From Bacteroidota bacterium (GTDB taxonomy: Bacteria > Bacteroidota > Bacteroidia > Cytophagales > Cyclobacteriaceae), in NCBI GenBank assembly GCA_023417065.1, contig JAEZGH010000059.1:1-36169 (forward strand): DNA of 36,169 nucleotides. Reading direction: 5' to 3'. Positions 34,180-36,169 of the stretch are shown here, piece after piece (positions within the stretch are counted from its first letter, which is position 1; every line of letters starts with the position of its first letter). The position numbers and the translations under genes are program-made. A model generated the notes under the pieces. It made no database searches. It worked only from the letters and a program-made list of their open reading frames with translations, and was not told the origin of the DNA.

Positions 34180-35652
34180 ATGAATAATAATGTTGTCCAC
34201 ACCGTGACACTTAGCCCGGACTGGAAACTGATTAACGAGCTTAGTCAGATTGATAAGTTTGGGGGCTCCTGGACAGCCATTGAAAAACGGGAAGGCCAAA
34301 GCCTGAAGCAGCTTAAGTCGATTGCTACCGTGCGGAGCGTGGGAGCCTCAACACGAATAGAGGGCTCAAAAATGACCGATGATGAGGTAGAGAGGCTAAT
34401 TAAAAACCTCACGGTAGCCAAACTTGAAGAGCGCGATGCACAGGAGGTTGCTGGATATTACGAGACCTTAGATATCATCTCTGAATCTTTCAGAGACATC
34501 GATATTACCGAGAACAACCTGAAAATGCTTCACAACATTTTGATGAAGTACAGTGAAAAAGATGCGTGGCATCGCAGCAACTATAAGCAACATAGCAATG
34601 TGGTAGAAGCAACGCAGACGGACGGGAGCAAACAGGTTGTTTTCCGAACAGCCGATCCTGGTTTTGCTACGGAAGATGCTATGCGGCAACTGATCGATTG
34701 GTATAACGGTGATAACACCACACCTCCGATTATCAGGGTAGCAATTTTCGTATATGATTTCTTAAGTATCCATCCATTTCAAGACGGCAATGGAAGATTA
34801 AGCCGTCTCCTCGCAACGTTACTGATGCTTCGTCAAGGTTATTCATGGATTCAGTACGTAAGTTTTGAGCACGAGATTGAAAGCCGGAAGGGAGAATATT
34901 ACGCTGTATTAATGCAGTGTCAGCGCCAGCGTCCTGGAGAAGATGTGCATGCCTGGGTAACATTCTTCCTCAATTGCCTCTCTAACATTCAACTAAAGTT
35001 GATGGCCAAGCTGCAGACCAGTAGCAGTCTTTCCAGAATATCTCCAAGGGAGAAAAAGATCTATACCTTCATCGAAAATCATCCTGGTTGCCAATCCGGT
35101 GAGATATCCGAAAAACTTGACATCCCCTTGCCAACCGTAAAACGTATCCTTACGGAAATGCTTGAAAGAAAACTTCTCGTGAAACATGGAACAGGAAAGG
35201 GCACAAACTACACTGTAGAGACAATCCAGAAAATAAAAAAAGACCTGATGTTCACCCTAACCGGCAAAGACAAGAAAAAGGAATTCCTGTTGATGAATTC
35301 AATCTCGCTTATCGAGATCAAAAAAATCTTGCTTGTACCCTTGTTCGAATGGAAAGATCCGACCGAATGGGGAACACGGCTGACGTCTCAGAATATCGGA
35401 TTTAAAGTCACCTGTACAAACAATGCTGGTGGTAAAACTGAATTTCCACCACGATTCGTTATTGGTCTGGTTAGTCTGTATCATTTAAATCCAGTAGTCA
35501 CACTTAATCAATCAATAACTCTTTCAGGAGAGAGCATTTGGCAACGATCATTAAAAAGTAATGAGTATCCAATTAAGGTCGTTATCGAGATAGTCAGTGA
35601 GCGAGATATGACGTTCGATATTCGTTTTGTTTATGACGCGGTGACTGATTGA
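34180..35652 (+). CDS. Fic family protein with winged helix and unrecognised C-terminal domain
   Basis: A 490-residue Fic protein. Fic enzymes usually transfer AMP to Ser, Thr or Tyr of target proteins. An N-terminal Fic_N-like part (1-100) holds the inhibitory motif STRIEG (Ser57, Glu61), as in class II Fic proteins. The Fic core ends in HPFQDGNGRLSR (198-209) with the catalytic His198, complete. A winged helix follows (about 286-345: ISPREKKIYTFIENHPG, LPTVKRILTEMLERKLL). The last 120 residues (about 370-490) are beta-rich and I do not recognise them. The protein is probably cytoplasmic. Phased repeats lie directly before the start. Confidence 0.92.
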   Translation: MNNNVVHTVTLSPDWKLINELSQIDKFGGSWTAIEKREGQSLKQLKSIATVRSVGASTRIEGSKMTDDEVERLIKNLTVAKLEERDAQEVAGYYETLDIISESFRDIDITENNLKMLHNILMKYSEKDAWHRSNYKQHSNVVEATQTDGSKQVVFRTADPGFATEDAMRQLIDWYNGDNTTPPIIRVAIFVYDFLSIHPFQDGNGRLSRLLATLLMLRQGYSWIQYVSFEHEIESRKGEYYAVLMQCQRQRPGEDVHAWVTFFLNCLSNIQLKLMAKLQTSSSLSRISPREKKIYTFIENHPGCQSGEISEKLDIPLPTVKRILTEMLERKLLVKHGTGKGTNYTVETIQKIKKDLMFTLTGKDKKKEFLLMNSISLIEIKKILLVPLFEWKDPTEWGTRLTSQNIGFKVTCTNNAGGKTEFPPRFVIGLVSLYHLNPVVTLNQSITLSGESIWQRSLKSNEYPIKVVIEIVSERDMTFDIRFVYDAVTD

Positions 35653-35696
35653 GAATATGAAATGGGAAATACAAACGCTGCACTCGTGAAGGAAAA

Positions 35697-35858
35697 TCAC
35701 CTTTCTTCAGAATAGACGACCCGCCAGTCTCCGGTTTTTCCTGTAAAGCCCGAATGATTTGACTTATGTTTCCTGACACGCTCCTCGATCGGTTCGGTCG
35801 TATGGCCAACATAATAGCGCTTGCGCGAAGGAGAGTAGAGAATGTAAAACAACGGCAT
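35697..35858 (-). pseudogene. Truncated GIY-YIG nuclease-domain ORF
   Basis: Translated by hand from the ATG at 35858: MPLFYILYSPSRKRYYVGHT, then EPIEERVRKHKSNHSGFTG and KTGDWRVVYSEER before a TGA. This is the N-terminal part of a UvrC-like GIY-YIG domain (YIL...YYVGHT, Arg of ERVRKH). The family normally continues for another 30-40 residues with a FxSKxEAxxREKxIK helix, which is missing. A +1 frame after the stop reads DFPSRVQRLYF, which may be a shifted remnant. The gene lies about 50 bp after a tRNA-like sequence on the same strand. Confidence 0.7.
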
Positions 35859-35908
35859 AAATCGAAAAATTACTGCTAACGAAAGTAAACCTTATGAGAC
35901 CCAAAAGT

Positions 35909-35982
35909 TGGGAGTTGAGGGATTCGAACCCCCGACCCTCCCGACTAAGCGGGATGCTCTGAACCAGCTGAACAGCAGTCAA
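35909..35982 (-). tRNA. tRNA-like sequence with defective acceptor arm
   Basis: Read on the minus strand, a normal T arm (GGGGG TTCGAAT CCCTC) and 3' acceptor half AACTCCC with discriminator A are present. The D arm (GTTC/GAGC) is acceptable, and the anticodon stem TCCCG/CGGGA is perfect. But the anticodon loop has only six bases (CTTAGT), so no anticodon can be read. The 5' acceptor half (TTGACTG) does not pair with AACTCCC; GGGAGTT would be needed. It is therefore probably a tRNA remnant or tRNA-derived attachment site, not a working tRNA. Confidence 0.55.
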
Positions 35983-36038
35983 CTTGACTCTTTCGAGCTA
36001 GTCCCTCTGTAGGCACTCAATAACGAAAACTCATAACA

Positions 36039-36073
36039 AAAAAGAGGCTGTCTCAAAAGGGCAGCCTCTTTTG
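36039..36073. terminator. Strong bidirectional hairpin near the right edge
   Basis: AAAAGAGGCTG and CAGCCTCTTTT form a long stem with T runs on both strands. GAGGCTGTCTCAAAA also resembles the ends of some insertion sequences, so it may mark an element that lies beyond the window. Confidence 0.6.
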
Positions 36074-36082
36074 TTATTGGCT

Positions 36083-36116
36083 AAAAAAAAAGAAGGAAAC
36101 CGTGGCTCCCTTCTTT
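36083..36116 (-). terminator. Second hairpin terminator at the right edge
   Basis: On the minus strand AAAGAAGG and CCTTCTTT pair around a 12-nt loop, followed by nine T. It suggests that a minus-strand gene enters from the right edge. Only about 18 bases of it could lie in the window, too few to identify. Confidence 0.6.
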
Positions 36117-36169
36117 ATGCAAGTCGTTATCTTGCTTGTGTGCAACTAAAATCAAAAGTAGTCTTTAAG

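Noticed and set aside
35764..35982. 72-codon minus-strand frame starting MTAVQLVQ
   Set aside because: Its first half is a translation of the tRNA-like sequence and its second half is the GIY-YIG region in the wrong frame.
1..36169. CRISPR array, rRNA or complete insertion sequence
   Set aside because: I saw no spaced direct repeats of array type, no rRNA blocks and no transposase frame in the window.

Overview
The window reads as a chromosomal stretch of a Bacteroidota bacterium, most likely a member of Cytophagales. The evidence is lineage-typical protein families: DUF2480, GLPGLI, DUF4295 beside rpmB/rpmG, DUF6452/DUF6048, a T9SS C-terminal sorting domain, BshC and a SusC-like/OMP_b-brl barrel. 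Several intergenic regions also carry TAnnTTTG-like -7 promoter elements instead of sigma70 boxes. All family calls are from reading motifs; no database search was run.

Left part (1-9,466, all minus strand): a housekeeping run rpmH, rnpA, ctpA-type protease, tsaB, DUF2480; then a PfkB/adenosine kinase, a periplasmic glycerophosphodiesterase, and a GLPGLI protein with an outer-membrane beta-barrel protein. Divergent from that pair is a histidine kinase/response regulator operon (9,590-11,790). A terminator hairpin separates it from a GH3 beta-glucosidase lipoprotein (minus).

Middle part (14,300-24,270): a DUF985 cupin and a small carboxypeptidase-regulatory-like exported protein (plus); then a minus-strand block DUF3052, MarR, pirin, nitroreductase and NTF2-like protein, which looks like a stress/detoxification operon under a MarR repressor with a 12-bp palindrome in front of it. 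Next come an SDR (plus), bshC (minus) and rimO (minus), which is broken by a 1-nt frameshift right after its radical-SAM cysteine motif. A plus-strand pair, a lipoprotein with three DUF6452-like repeats plus DUF6048, lies between rimO and ftsY.

Right part (24,270-33,530): ftsY, DUF4295, rpmG, rpmB, a HAD phosphatase and a large FG-GAP repeat T9SS cargo protein (minus); murF and DUF2461 (plus); and a large AsmA-like protein (minus).

The last 2.6 kb (33,531-36,169) differs and looks accessory. It holds a decayed fragment of a Pnkp-type RNA-repair phosphatase, a Fic protein with its own winged helix and an unrecognised C-terminal domain, four helically phased CGTAT repeats before the Fic start, a truncated GIY-YIG ORF, a tRNA-like sequence with an unpaired 5' acceptor arm, and two hairpins at the edge. 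I see no CRISPR array, rRNA or complete insertion sequence. No clearly new multi-gene system is proven. The best leads are the right-hand accessory end, the triplicated DUF6452 protein and the MarR operon.
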